Notes: generated from the letters alone by a model not told the origin. 34,636 bases of DNA from Deltaproteobacteria bacterium (GCA_024276465.1 JAJRXD010000102.1:1-34636), one strand, 5' to 3'; shown: positions 22,271-30,483, counted from the first letter of the stretch. Program-made: numbers and translations.

Positions 22271-22990
22271 ATGAAGAGCAAAGCAATGTTTGGAGCTATG
22301 ACAGGTATTGCCATGTCTGTTGCGCTGTTGTGTTCATCAACTCTTTCAGCCAGGGAGTACAAATACCTTGGATTTGAAACAGGCGGATGCAAGAAGTGTC
22401 ACAAAAAGCAGTATGAATCGTGGGTTGAAACCGTTATGGCCAATGCATATTACAGTTTGGAGCCTGGGGAAAAGGTGGAGGAAAAGAAAAAAGTAGGCCT
22501 TGACCCGCATAAAGACTATACAAAGGATCCCGAGTGCCTAAAGTGTCATGTAACAGGGTATGGTAAGCCCGGTGGATTTGTGAGCATGGAAAAAACCGAA
22601 GAGCTGCACGGCATTACGTGCGAGGCCTGTCATGGGCCTGCAAGCGGTTATCAGGCAGAGAATATCAAAGGCACGGATAAATCCGCAGAAAAACACAAAT
22701 TAGCCGATGCTGTGGCCGCAGGTCTTATGTATCCTGTCAAAGAGGATCACTGTACAAATTGTCATAATGAAGATCACAGGCACAACTCCAAAGTTGATAA
22801 GAAATATGTTTTTGATTTTAAAGAAAGGCTGGGAAGGGAGAAGAAAAAGAGTAGTAAGGATGAAGGAACTCATAAACACTACGTACTGGAATTTGATCAC
22901 GGCCCAATCAAGGATTCATTTTTTCAGGATGATCTGAAGAAAAAGGAAGCTCTTAAGAAAAAGGAAGCTCTTAAGAAAAAAGCAAAATAA
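22271..22990 (+). CDS. Tetrahaem cytochrome c554-like protein
   Basis: 239 residues from the ATG at 22271, which has GGAGG ten bases upstream; the frame is open far upstream but that part overlaps the previous gene and is rejected. A signal peptide ends near LSA (about 27). Haem sites: CKKCH at 40, CLKCH at 89, CEACHG at 117, CTNCH at 161. The pattern GGCKKCHKKQYESWVETVMANAY followed by ECLKCHVTGYG and GITCEACHGP is that of the cytochrome c554/NapC-unlike periplasmic multihaem family. The tail is three copies of a Lys-rich motif (KKKEAL, KKKEAL, KKKAK) encoded by an 18-bp tandem repeat. It lies 43 bases after the 15-haem gene in the same operon. Confidence 0.92.
   Translation: MKSKAMFGAMTGIAMSVALLCSSTLSAREYKYLGFETGGCKKCHKKQYESWVETVMANAYYSLEPGEKVEEKKKVGLDPHKDYTKDPECLKCHVTGYGKPGGFVSMEKTEELHGITCEACHGPASGYQAENIKGTDKSAEKHKLADAVAAGLMYPVKEDHCTNCHNEDHRHNSKVDKKYVFDFKERLGREKKKSSKDEGTHKHYVLEFDHGPIKDSFFQDDLKKKEALKKKEALKKKAK
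22937..22987 (+). repeat. 18-bp tandem repeat inside the tetrahaem gene
   Basis: The unit AAGAAAAAGGAAGCTCTT occurs perfectly at 22937-22954 and 22955-22972, followed by a partial third unit to 22987. It encodes the repeated KKKEAL tail. Copy number could change by slippage without breaking the frame. Confidence 0.9.
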
Positions 22991-23051
22991 GGCGCCAGGT
23001 AATAAAACAGCAGCCTGAATAAAACTAATTAAATTTAAATTTGAGAAGTCA

Positions 23052-23561
23052 ATGAAAAAGAAAATAACTGGTTTGTCTGTTCTGGTTATCATTTTAGCGG
23101 GTTTAATATATTCGCTGTCTGCCACCAAACTTCCGGCACTGGTTGAACAGCCGATTCTTTTCAACCATGTAAGACATGCAGAAAAGGATGTAGCATGCTA
23201 TGACTGCCATCAGTATTACAAAAATTATGCTGTTGCAGGGATACCGGATACAGAACTTTGCTACTCCTGCCACAAATCAGACAAAGACCTTAAAGAGAAG
23301 GAAGAAAAAAGAAAACTGCACGAGTATTTCACTGAAAAAATCGAAATTGAATGGAACCGCGTTAATACTCCCCTTCCTGATGATCTGGTCTTCAATCACA
23401 AAAGACATGTTGCTGAAGATATAGAGTGCGCAGAATGCCATGGAAAAATTGAAGACCAGGTTGAGACAAAACAGATGGTTGAAGATTTTAAAATGGACTG
23501 GTGCATCGAATGCCATCAAAAAGAAGAAGCAGATGAGGACTGCCTAACTTGTCATAAATAG
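23052..23561 (+). CDS. Membrane-anchored pentahaem cytochrome c (QrcA/ActA-like)
   Basis: 169 residues. An uncleaved-looking N-terminal membrane helix (residues 6-24) is followed by five haem motifs at Cys49 (CYDCH), 70 (CYSCH), 126 (CAECH), 151 (CIECH) and 164 (CLTCH, almost at the C-terminus). FNHVRH and FNHKRH before the first and third motifs look like distal-ligand sites, as in cytochrome c7/c3 modules. The gene is 19 bases before the molybdopterin-family gene; this order (cytochrome, MoOR-like, FeS, NrfD) is that of the Qrc complex, whose QrcA has six haems, and resembles alternative complex III, whose ActA has five. Likely role: electron exit or entry from the membrane complex to periplasmic cytochromes. 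Confidence 0.9.
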   Translation: MKKKITGLSVLVIILAGLIYSLSATKLPALVEQPILFNHVRHAEKDVACYDCHQYYKNYAVAGIPDTELCYSCHKSDKDLKEKEEKRKLHEYFTEKIEIEWNRVNTPLPDDLVFNHKRHVAEDIECAECHGKIEDQVETKQMVEDFKMDWCIECHQKEEADEDCLTCHK

Positions 23562-23580
23562 TTTTTATAGGGATGTATCA

Positions 23581-25944
23581 ATGAAATTAAAAAGAAGAAC
23601 CTTTCTAAAAGTTTCCACTTTGAGCGCTTTAAGCAATTTTTTTCTTCCAACTGCCTTTGCCGGAAGAAGGAGGAAAGAAAAGGAAGAACCTCTCTGGGTC
23701 CCGAAAGTCGGGCGCTATGCAAACACTATCTGCAATGGATGTTTGAGCGGGTGCGGCATACGGGTAAAGAGGGTTGAAAAGAATGCTGTAAAGATCGAGG
23801 GCAATCCGGATTTTCCCATGAATCAGGGGGGGGTCTGTCCCCGGGGACAGGCGGCCCTGCAATCCCTTTATAATCCCGACAGGATAAAAACCCCCCTGAA
23901 AAGAGCAGGTGAAAGAGGATCTGACCGCTGGGAAGAAATCAGCTGGGATTCAGCCTTAAATGAGGTAACAAGCCGCCTGCAGGGGTTAAGGCAGAAAGGC
24001 AGATCACATACTCTTGCCCTGTTAACAGGGAGAAGGGGTGAGGGAACCCCCTTTCTTTTTAAGCGCTTTATGGAAAGCTATGGTTCTCCAAACTTTATCT
24101 GGTGTCCTTCGCTGGCTGATGAGAGTGTAATCAAGGCAGATCACCTCATTGACGGCAGTGAGGGATATAAGGCCTATAATTTTACAAACACGCAATATGT
24201 TATCAGCTTTGGTGATGTTTTGCTGCAAAGCCCTGACTGTTACATGCATCTTCTTAATTCCTTCAAGCGTCTGAGGTTTGACAGGCCAGGGAGGAGGGCA
24301 AAACTGGTTTCTGTTGACAGCCGTTTTTCTACAACTGCTGCAAAAGCTGATGAATGGGTACCGGTGAAGCCAGGTACGGAAGGGGCATTGGCTCTTGGGA
24401 TAGCCTATATATTGATAAAAGAGGATCTTTTAAACTCTTCATTTGTAGAAAAGCATGCCTTTGGATTTGAAGACTGGCAGGATGACCTGGGTGAAAAACA
24501 CGTGGGCTTTAAGAATATGGTTTTAAACGAATACTCACCTGATCAGGTTTTATCCATAACAGGTGTTGCTCCGGAGGTTACCGCAAGATTGGCAAGAGAA
24601 TCAGCAGGGAACCTTCCGGCAGTGGCTGTTTGCAGTCACAGTGCATGCTTTTACAGTAACGGTGTCTACAATGCAATGGCATTCCAGAGTCTTAATGCGC
24701 TACTGGGCAGCATAAACACAGCAGAAGGGATTTTCCATCAGAGGAAGCCACCTGTAACTGATTTTCCCATTCCAGAAGCAGATGAAACCGGTAAAAAGGG
24801 GCTGGCCATGCCTCGTATTGATGGTGCGGGGAGTTCCATCTCCCCATTCACATTCAATGCTGCAGGTAATTTTCCTCAAGCTGTTTTGTCCCAAAATCCC
24901 TATCCCGCTGATATATTAATGATCTATCATTGCAACCCTGTTTTTAAACGTGTTGATTCAGAATCATTTAAAAAGGCATTTGCCAAAATACCATTCATCA
25001 TAAATTTCAGTCCGTTCATGGATGAGACAGCCCTTTATTCTGATCTTGTTCTGCCGGACTCGACTTTTCTGGAACGCTGGGAAAGCACAGCGGTTTCTTC
25101 CGGCATTGGAAGGGCTGCATTCGGGATCAGACAACCTGTAGTAGAACCTCTCTATGATACCTTAAATACAGGCGATGTCATAATAAGACTGGCCGATAAA
25201 ATCGGCAAACCCGTGTCTGAGGCCTTTCCATGGAAAGACTCTCAGCAGTTTGTTAAGGAAAGGGTCCGTGGAATTCAGGAATCAGGCAGGGGATCGGTTG
25301 TCTCGACGTATTCGAAAAAATTCTGGAAAAAGTTATTGGAAAAAGGGGGCTGGTGGGAAACAGACTATGACTTCAACCAGTCAGATAAAAAATTTAATAC
25401 TCCTTCCGGTAAATTTGAATTCTTTTCACAAACCATGAGAAAAAATTTTAAAAACAAGGCACCTCAGAAAGTGAATATAACTGCCCGGGGAGATCAAAAA
25501 TTTATGCCTCATTATGAAGCCCCTGAGTTCAATGGTGATAAGGAAAACTTTCCCCTGATTCTAATTCCCTTCCCAACAGCATCTCTGGGAACAGGAGGAG
25601 GAGCCAACCAGCCATTTCTCCAGGAAATTTTCGGGGCAGTTCATGCTCTGACCGGTGAGTCATGGGTTGAGATTAATCCGGATCTGGCAGTACGTTTGAA
25701 TATCAGGGACAAAAGCCATGTATGGATAGAATCCAGGAGAGGCAGAATAGAGACACTGGTAAAAATTTTTCCAGGCCCGCAGTCTGATGTAATCTATATG
25801 CCTTTAGGGCAGGGGCACACTGCTTTTGGAAGATATGCTGACAAACGGGGTGTAAATCCTCTTTCAGTGATGGAAAAGGCATTTGATCCTGTAAGCGGAG
25901 CTCAGGTTTTAGCAGGAACAAGAGTAAGAATATATAAAGCGTAG
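23581..25944 (+). CDS. Molybdopterin-oxidoreductase-family subunit (Qrc/Act/Psr-like)
   Basis: 787 residues. The N-terminus MKLKRRTFLKVSTLSAL is a Tat signal. The FS0 iron-sulfur cysteines are Cys51, 54, 58 and 86 (CNGCLSGCG and GVCPRGQA). The body shows the family's domains: WDSALNEV, DPxKAD-like segments, TGVAPE, NAMAFQSLNALLGSI, DLVLPDSTFLERWE, NTPSGKFEFFSQ, and the C-terminal barrel with EINPDLAVRLNIRD and YMPLGQG. At the position where family members place a Mo-binding residue the sequence reads NFIWCPSLAD, with Cys175. The related ActB and QrcB subunits are reported to lack Mo; whether this one binds it is open. A cluster of charged residues (GRRRKEKEE) follows the signal. It forms the periplasmic arm of the complex with the next two genes. 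Confidence 0.92.
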   Translation: MKLKRRTFLKVSTLSALSNFFLPTAFAGRRRKEKEEPLWVPKVGRYANTICNGCLSGCGIRVKRVEKNAVKIEGNPDFPMNQGGVCPRGQAALQSLYNPDRIKTPLKRAGERGSDRWEEISWDSALNEVTSRLQGLRQKGRSHTLALLTGRRGEGTPFLFKRFMESYGSPNFIWCPSLADESVIKADHLIDGSEGYKAYNFTNTQYVISFGDVLLQSPDCYMHLLNSFKRLRFDRPGRRAKLVSVDSRFSTTAAKADEWVPVKPGTEGALALGIAYILIKEDLLNSSFVEKHAFGFEDWQDDLGEKHVGFKNMVLNEYSPDQVLSITGVAPEVTARLARESAGNLPAVAVCSHSACFYSNGVYNAMAFQSLNALLGSINTAEGIFHQRKPPVTDFPIPEADETGKKGLAMPRIDGAGSSISPFTFNAAGNFPQAVLSQNPYPADILMIYHCNPVFKRVDSESFKKAFAKIPFIINFSPFMDETALYSDLVLPDSTFLERWESTAVSSGIGRAAFGIRQPVVEPLYDTLNTGDVIIRLADKIGKPVSEAFPWKDSQQFVKERVRGIQESGRGSVVSTYSKKFWKKLLEKGGWWETDYDFNQSDKKFNTPSGKFEFFSQTMRKNFKNKAPQKVNITARGDQKFMPHYEAPEFNGDKENFPLILIPFPTASLGTGGGANQPFLQEIFGAVHALTGESWVEINPDLAVRLNIRDKSHVWIESRRGRIETLVKIFPGPQSDVIYMPLGQGHTAFGRYADKRGVNPLSVMEKAFDPVSGAQVLAGTRVRIYKA

Positions 25945-25958
25945 ACCGAGGAAAACAT

Positions 25959-26669
25959 ATGGAAAAAGCAAAAATTCAATGGGGGATGACAATCGACCTT
26001 GACCTGTGCATTGGCTGCCAGGCCTGTACCCTTGCGTGCAAGCAGGAGAATAACATATCTTTTGTTTCCCAGAAACAGGCAAAAATGGGAAGAATTATCG
26101 AGTGGAACCAGGTTATTCATACAGTCAAAGGGGAAGTCCCTTACACGAAACTTCGCTTTCTTCCCAGATTATGCAATCACTGTGAACAGCCGGCCTGTAC
26201 AAAGGTTTGTCCTGTGGGGGCTACTTACAAAAACCCTGAAGGCCTGGTTGCTCAAATTTATACCCGCTGCATTGGCTGTCGATTCTGTACTGTTGCCTGT
26301 CCATATACCGCAAGATACTTTAACTGGTATACCCCCGAGTGGCCGGAGGAGATGAAAAAGTCTTTAAACCCTGATGTTTACGTCAGAACCAAAGGAGTTG
26401 CTGAAAAATGTACATTCTGTTCTCAGAGGATCAGGGCGGCTAAAGACAAGGCCAAAGATGAGGAAAGAGAGTTGAGGGATGGTGATGTTGTCCCTGCCTG
26501 TGTGGAGATATGTCCCACCAAGGCAAGGCTTTTTGGCAATCTCGCTGACTCTGAGAGCAGGGTTGCAAAATTGTCCAGAAGTCCGAGGGCATTCAGACTA
26601 TTGGCGCATTTAGGTACACAACCCAAGGTTATTTACTTATCAGAAAGGGCATGGAATGAGTCAGAATAA
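25959..26669 (+). CDS. Four-cluster iron-sulfur subunit (NrfC/PsrB/QrcC-like)
   Basis: 236 residues with 16 cysteines in four complete groups: 17/20/23/27 (CIGCQACTLAC), 72/75/80/84 (CNHCEQPACTKVC), 104/107/110/114 (CIGCRFCTVAC) and 151/154/181/185 (CTFC and ACVEIC). This is the usual electron-wire subunit of CISM enzymes, passing electrons between the NrfD protein and the molybdopterin-family subunit. No signal peptide is present, so it is presumably exported as a complex with the Tat-bearing partner, as in PsrB. All four groups are complete, whereas one cluster is 3Fe-4S in Qrc and ACIII. It starts 14 bases after the previous gene and overlaps the next by 14. Confidence 0.94.
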   Translation: MEKAKIQWGMTIDLDLCIGCQACTLACKQENNISFVSQKQAKMGRIIEWNQVIHTVKGEVPYTKLRFLPRLCNHCEQPACTKVCPVGATYKNPEGLVAQIYTRCIGCRFCTVACPYTARYFNWYTPEWPEEMKKSLNPDVYVRTKGVAEKCTFCSQRIRAAKDKAKDEERELRDGDVVPACVEICPTKARLFGNLADSESRVAKLSRSPRAFRLLAHLGTQPKVIYLSERAWNESE

Positions 26670-27987
26670 CGAGTTTCCAAGTGATGACAGTGCATTAATT
26701 GACCCCATACTTAAAACCGGTCGGTGGTATTATATTTCTGTAGCCTGTCTGTTTTGCATTGTGGCCTGGGGCATCTTCAGCTGGGGCTATCAAATTCGGA
26801 ATGGACTTGGTGTAACGGGAATGAACAGGCCTATTTTCTGGGGAATATATATTGCAAACTTTGTTTTCTTTATCGGGATCAGCCATGCTGGGACACTGAT
26901 CTCAGCTATCCTGAGGGTAACCGGCGCAGAGTGGCGCAAGCCTGTAACCCGGTGTGCTGAAGCAATTACTGTTTTTGCTCTGGTGGTTGGCCCTATTAAT
27001 GTGATCATCGACCTTGGCCGGGTGGACAGGATGATGAACATTCTGCCTTTTGTCAAATGGGGGCGTTTTCAGTCTCCTCTTTTGTGGGACGTATGCTGCA
27101 TAACAGCCTATCTGATCGGAAGCGTCACCTTTCTGTACCTTCCGCTTATTCCCGATATAGCCATGCTGAGAGACAAAATAAACAAAAGAAGATGGCTGTA
27201 CAAAACACTTGCCCTGGGATGGACAGGGTCCCCCCGGCAAAAAAAGGTCCTGGAGACACTTATGTCGATTATGACTATTCTTATTATTCCTGTTGCAGTT
27301 TCAGTCCATACAGTGGTTGCCTGGGTTTTTGCCATGACCATTCAACCCATGTGGCACAGTACCATATTCGGGCCCTACTTTGTGATCGGGGCTATCTTCT
27401 CTGGCATCGCCTCTCTTATAATTGCTATGGCTATCCTGAGGAAGGCGCTTCATCTGGAAGAATATCTTAAACCGATACATTTCAATTATCTGGGCGTCCT
27501 GCTGTTAACCATGTGCCTGCTGTGGTTCTACTTTACCTTTGCAGAATATCTCACTACTTTCTATGGGGCTGAACCTGAACATATGGAGGTTTTTTATGCC
27601 AAATTAGGCGGAGAATTTACACCGTTCTTTATAGTCATGATCGTTACCTGTTTTATCATCCCTTTCATTTTTCTGGCACCAAGGAAACTTCGGACCATAA
27701 CAGGAACTGTTATCGCCTCAATTTCCATCAACATAGGAATGTGGCTGGAAAGGTTCCTGATTATTGCCCCGACACTTTCAAGACCCCGTCTCGATTACGG
27801 AGGACATGGTATTTACCATCCTACATGGGTTGAAATCTCCATTTTTGCAGGTGAAATAGCCACTCTTTGTCTCCTGTACTTCATTTTCATTAAGATATTC
27901 CCTATTATTTCCATCTGGGAGTTAAAAAAACATGATAAAGAGGAGGAAATTACAGTAAAAGAAAAGCCGGCAGAAGCCTTGAGTTAA
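26656..27987 (+). CDS. NrfD/PsrC-family integral membrane quinone-interacting subunit
   Basis: 443 residues with about ten hydrophobic segments and a charged C-terminal tail. The motif region GVTGMNRPIFWGIYIANFVFFIG continuing into SHAGTLISAIL and then WRKPVTRCAEAITVFAL is strongly conserved in ActC-type and long NrfD proteins. This subunit supplies the menaquinol/menaquinone site near the periplasmic face. It is the last gene of the operon, overlaps the iron-sulfur gene by 14 bases and is followed by a terminator. It is closer in style to ActC and long NrfD proteins than to the short PsrC (inference from the motif only). Confidence 0.94.
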   Translation: MSQNNEFPSDDSALIDPILKTGRWYYISVACLFCIVAWGIFSWGYQIRNGLGVTGMNRPIFWGIYIANFVFFIGISHAGTLISAILRVTGAEWRKPVTRCAEAITVFALVVGPINVIIDLGRVDRMMNILPFVKWGRFQSPLLWDVCCITAYLIGSVTFLYLPLIPDIAMLRDKINKRRWLYKTLALGWTGSPRQKKVLETLMSIMTILIIPVAVSVHTVVAWVFAMTIQPMWHSTIFGPYFVIGAIFSGIASLIIAMAILRKALHLEEYLKPIHFNYLGVLLLTMCLLWFYFTFAEYLTTFYGAEPEHMEVFYAKLGGEFTPFFIVMIVTCFIIPFIFLAPRKLRTITGTVIASISINIGMWLERFLIIAPTLSRPRLDYGGHGIYHPTWVEISIFAGEIATLCLLYFIFIKIFPIISIWELKKHDKEEEITVKEKPAEALS

Positions 27988-27990
27988 ATT

Positions 27991-28053
27991 AGAACCAGTA
28001 AAAGATTTCTCCACTGACTAACGTCAGTGGAGAAATGACAGGTTCTGTTTTTT
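27991..28053 (+). terminator. Terminator after the NrfD gene
   Basis: An inner perfect 14-bp stem (ATTTCTCCACTGAC at 28005-28018, GTCAGTGGAGAAAT at 28023-28036, 4-base loop) is enclosed by an outer pair AGAACC (27991-27996) and GGTTCT (28041-28046), which runs directly into GTTTTTT. It should end the electron-transfer operon and separate it from the thioredoxin-TPR genes. Confidence 0.8.
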
Positions 28054-28064
28054 CTGACAATAAA

Positions 28065-28219
28065 TAGTGCCTGAACGAAAAGTCCATTAATTACACTTTT
28101 TCTGTCATTGCGAGGGAAGTATGACCGAAGCAATCTCCTGGAAACAAAGGGATTGCTTCCCCGATTTTATCGGGGCTCGCAATGACAACTCGGAATCAGG
28201 ATTTTTCGTTCAGCCACTA
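28065..28219. mobile_element. MITE-like element with 21-bp terminal inverted repeats
   Basis: The ends at 28065-28085 (TAGTGCCTGAACGAAAAG...) and 28199-28219 are inverted repeats matching at 19 of 21 positions. Inside is a second inverted pair, TGTCATTGCGAG (28103-28114) and CTCGCAATGACA (28176-28187), with GAAGCAATC facing GATTGCTTC, and a small hairpin CCCCGAT-TTT-ATCGGGG (28159-28175). The TGTCATTGCGAG...GAAGCAATC motif is a dispersed palindromic repeat known from several bacterial genomes. The element encodes nothing. Its TA termini would fit target duplication by an IS630/mariner-type transposase, but that is a guess. It fills most of the 308-base gap between the NrfD gene and the next gene. 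Confidence 0.75.
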
Positions 28220-28295
28220 AATACAACTTCGTTTCTAACAAGATCTCCCGATTCCCGGGATAATCAGCTTTTTATGAGTTCATCAAAATTAAGTA

Positions 28296-29303
28296 ATGAA
28301 AATTAAAATTATTCCCACCATTAACTTCAAAAACCTCTGCCTGTTTTTTTCAGGTGTTTTTTTCTGTTTCATCATTTCCCGTGATCTGTCAGCTTCTACG
28401 TCAAACCGGACCAAACATCTCCATGCAGGTGAAAATATCCTTTCAGAAATTGCTGATCTGGGCGGGATTGATGAAGATCTTGTGTTTTTAAAGGGGAAAA
28501 TTATTATAATGATTTTTGCTTCTGCAGAACAGGAATTTTCACAAAAAGCCCTGAGAGATGTTCAAGCCATTATAAAAAAAATAAAATCAAAAAAAATTGA
28601 TGCTATCGGTATAGTTTCTTCTTCTAAAGGCCATGATGAAGTAAAAAAGCTTATCGACAAGTATCATTTTAAGTTTCAAATTTTCTATGATGAAGATGAC
28701 ATTGCAACTAAAATGAAAGTCCTTGTCTATCCGACAACTTTAATCCTGGACAGCAAGGGAAGGCTTGCCTATTACTACTCCCTGTATTCTTCTGGTTATA
28801 AAGATGTTATCATGGCGCAGCTGGAAAAAATCAGCAAAGATGATGCCCATAACTATATCGATGCAGAGGCGAAAAAAAGGAAGCAAAAAGAAGAATTCAA
28901 AAAGGCCAGGGAGGAAATTGAAAGGGGAAATGTCAGTTCCGCAGTAGCTATCCTGACCAATATCCTCCAACAGGGGCATGATCTTTATAATACCAATTTG
29001 TTACTTGGATATTCCTATATTAAACTTAATGAACCGGAAAAAGCATTATCCTGCTTTAAAAATGCAAAAGAAATAGAGCCTGATTCAGTAAAGGTTGACC
29101 TTGGAATGGGCATAGCATATTCACGGGCAGACCAGACGGAAAATGCTGTTTCCATTTTAACAAAAATTGTTGAAAAAGATCCCACAGCTATTTTTGCCTA
29201 TCGTGAATTATCACATATTTTTGAAAAAATGGACGATGTGGATAAAGCCATTTACTATATAAAAAAAGAAATTGACAGTTTGAACCAGCAGATAAGAGAC
29301 TGA
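28296..29303 (+). CDS. Exported thioredoxin-fold (no CxxC) + TPR protein, first of pair
   Basis: 335 residues. A signal peptide or anchor spans about 13-33. Residues about 45-175 have a thioredoxin/TlpA-like fold: KIIIMIFASAEQEFSQKALRDV in the place of the usual FWATWCPPC stretch, and the cis-proline loop VYPTTLILD (Pro146). The redox cysteines are absent. Residues about 205-330 are tetratricopeptide repeats (AREEIERGNVSSAVAILTNIL, PEKALSCFKNAKEIEPD, AVSILTKIVEKDP). It is thus a redox-inactive thioredoxin fold plus protein-binding repeats in the periplasm. Position just after the cytochrome operon suggests a role in assembling or organising it, but a terminator lies between. Confidence 0.8.
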   Translation: MKIKIIPTINFKNLCLFFSGVFFCFIISRDLSASTSNRTKHLHAGENILSEIADLGGIDEDLVFLKGKIIIMIFASAEQEFSQKALRDVQAIIKKIKSKKIDAIGIVSSSKGHDEVKKLIDKYHFKFQIFYDEDDIATKMKVLVYPTTLILDSKGRLAYYYSLYSSGYKDVIMAQLEKISKDDAHNYIDAEAKKRKQKEEFKKAREEIERGNVSSAVAILTNILQQGHDLYNTNLLLGYSYIKLNEPEKALSCFKNAKEIEPDSVKVDLGMGIAYSRADQTENAVSILTKIVEKDPTAIFAYRELSHIFEKMDDVDKAIYYIKKEIDSLNQQIRD

Positions 29304-29312
29304 GGAGTTATT

Positions 29313-30464
29313 TTGAGATATTCGCTGCCCCAAAAAATTATTTATTGTTTATTAACGCTTTTTTTGTCTGGAACTGTTATCCATCCAGAAAGCGTTTCAG
29401 GAAAACTCAACAGGGGGATGTCTTTTCCTCCCTTTACACTTGGCGATGTATATGGCACCCGCACAACTTTTGCCCGGTTAAGTGCAGAAAAAAAACTGAC
29501 TGCTGTTGTTTTCTGGGCCATGTGGAATGAACAGTCCTTAGAAGAACTGAAACGGCTTCAAAACGCATATGAGCAATATCAGCCGGATGGTTTTCAGGTT
29601 GTTGCCATTAATATCGATGATCATCCTGTTTCTGGAAATCAGCTGGAAAAAATTTCCAATTACTGTAAGCAGGCAGGGATTACCTTTTCTGTTTTAATTG
29701 ATCAGAACCTGGAAACATTTCAGGAATATTCCATTATTGCCATCCCAACAACCTACCTCGTCAGCAGGGAAAGAACTATTATATATAAACTTCCCGGTTA
29801 TTCAATTGCCGGTGCAGAACAGCTGTTTTCCAATATTAAATCCATAATGAAAACCAGTCCTGGAAAAGTTCAGACAGGTAAAACTAAAATCAGAACACCT
29901 GATGGCATAGCCTTTCGATATTTTCAAATGGCAAAGGTTCTTCAAAAGAAAGGAGACCATGATAGCGCTGTCAATGCTTTGCATAAATCAATAAATATCG
30001 ACCCGGATTTTTTAGATGCATACAACCTGCTTGGAATTCTTCTTCGCGAACAGGGAAAACATAACGATGCTGTTGAGCTTTACAGCCGTGCTCTACGCAG
30101 AAACCCTGATGATATTGCCTTAATGGCACTTTATGGTAATTTTTTGCTTGCTGCTGACAGGGAGGAGGGGTTGAAATTGATAAGAAAAGCAATAGAAACA
30201 GACCCTGATTATGCGGAGGCCCATTATTATCTGGGCAGCTATTTTTTTAAGATCGGGGAAAAAGAGGATGCGTTGAAAGAAGCCAGCACAGCTGTTAACC
30301 TGTACCCCCTTGATTCAAACGTATACTGTTTATTAGGAAACATTTATCAATCAATGGGGAAGAAGAAACTGTCCCTTGCAGCTTACAAAAAAGCTGTTAA
30401 ACTGTTTGACAAAAACGGGTTAATCATGGACTTTCCTTATTTGTCTCTCATTTCAGATCCGTGA
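29313..30464 (+). CDS. Exported thioredoxin-fold (no CxxC) + TPR protein, second of pair
   Basis: 383 residues starting at a TTG preceded by GAGGAG that overlaps the end of the previous gene's stop region; spacing is 9 bases, so the two genes are cotranscribed. A signal peptide covers about 1-30. Residues 35-180 are TlpA/ResA-like: FPPFTLGDVYG, AVVFWAMWNEQSLEEL where WCxxC would be (Asn72-Glu-Gln-Ser75), VVAINIDD, and cis-proline IPTTYLV (Pro145). The CxxC is gone, as in its neighbour. Residues 198-370 hold five or so TPRs (AVNALHKSINIDPDFLDAYN, AVELYSRALRRNPDD, LKLIRKAIETDPDYAEAHYY). A paralogous, redox-inactive pair is the best description. Confidence 0.82.
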   Translation: MRYSLPQKIIYCLLTLFLSGTVIHPESVSGKLNRGMSFPPFTLGDVYGTRTTFARLSAEKKLTAVVFWAMWNEQSLEELKRLQNAYEQYQPDGFQVVAINIDDHPVSGNQLEKISNYCKQAGITFSVLIDQNLETFQEYSIIAIPTTYLVSRERTIIYKLPGYSIAGAEQLFSNIKSIMKTSPGKVQTGKTKIRTPDGIAFRYFQMAKVLQKKGDHDSAVNALHKSINIDPDFLDAYNLLGILLREQGKHNDAVELYSRALRRNPDDIALMALYGNFLLAADREEGLKLIRKAIETDPDYAEAHYYLGSYFFKIGEKEDALKEASTAVNLYPLDSNVYCLLGNIYQSMGKKKLSLAAYKKAVKLFDKNGLIMDFPYLSLISDP

Positions 30465-30483
30465 CTTCTTTTCTATAAGTACA

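Noticed and set aside
23052-27987. Naming the core genes qrcABCD outright
   Set aside because: Gene order agrees, but the haem number in the cytochrome and the complete FS0 cysteines differ from what I recall of Qrc; without phylogeny the name would overreach.
28103-28187. CRISPR-like or tRNA-like reading of the repeated palindromes
   Set aside because: There is only one nested palindrome with no regularly spaced direct repeats or spacers, and no cloverleaf with a CCA-end or T-loop.
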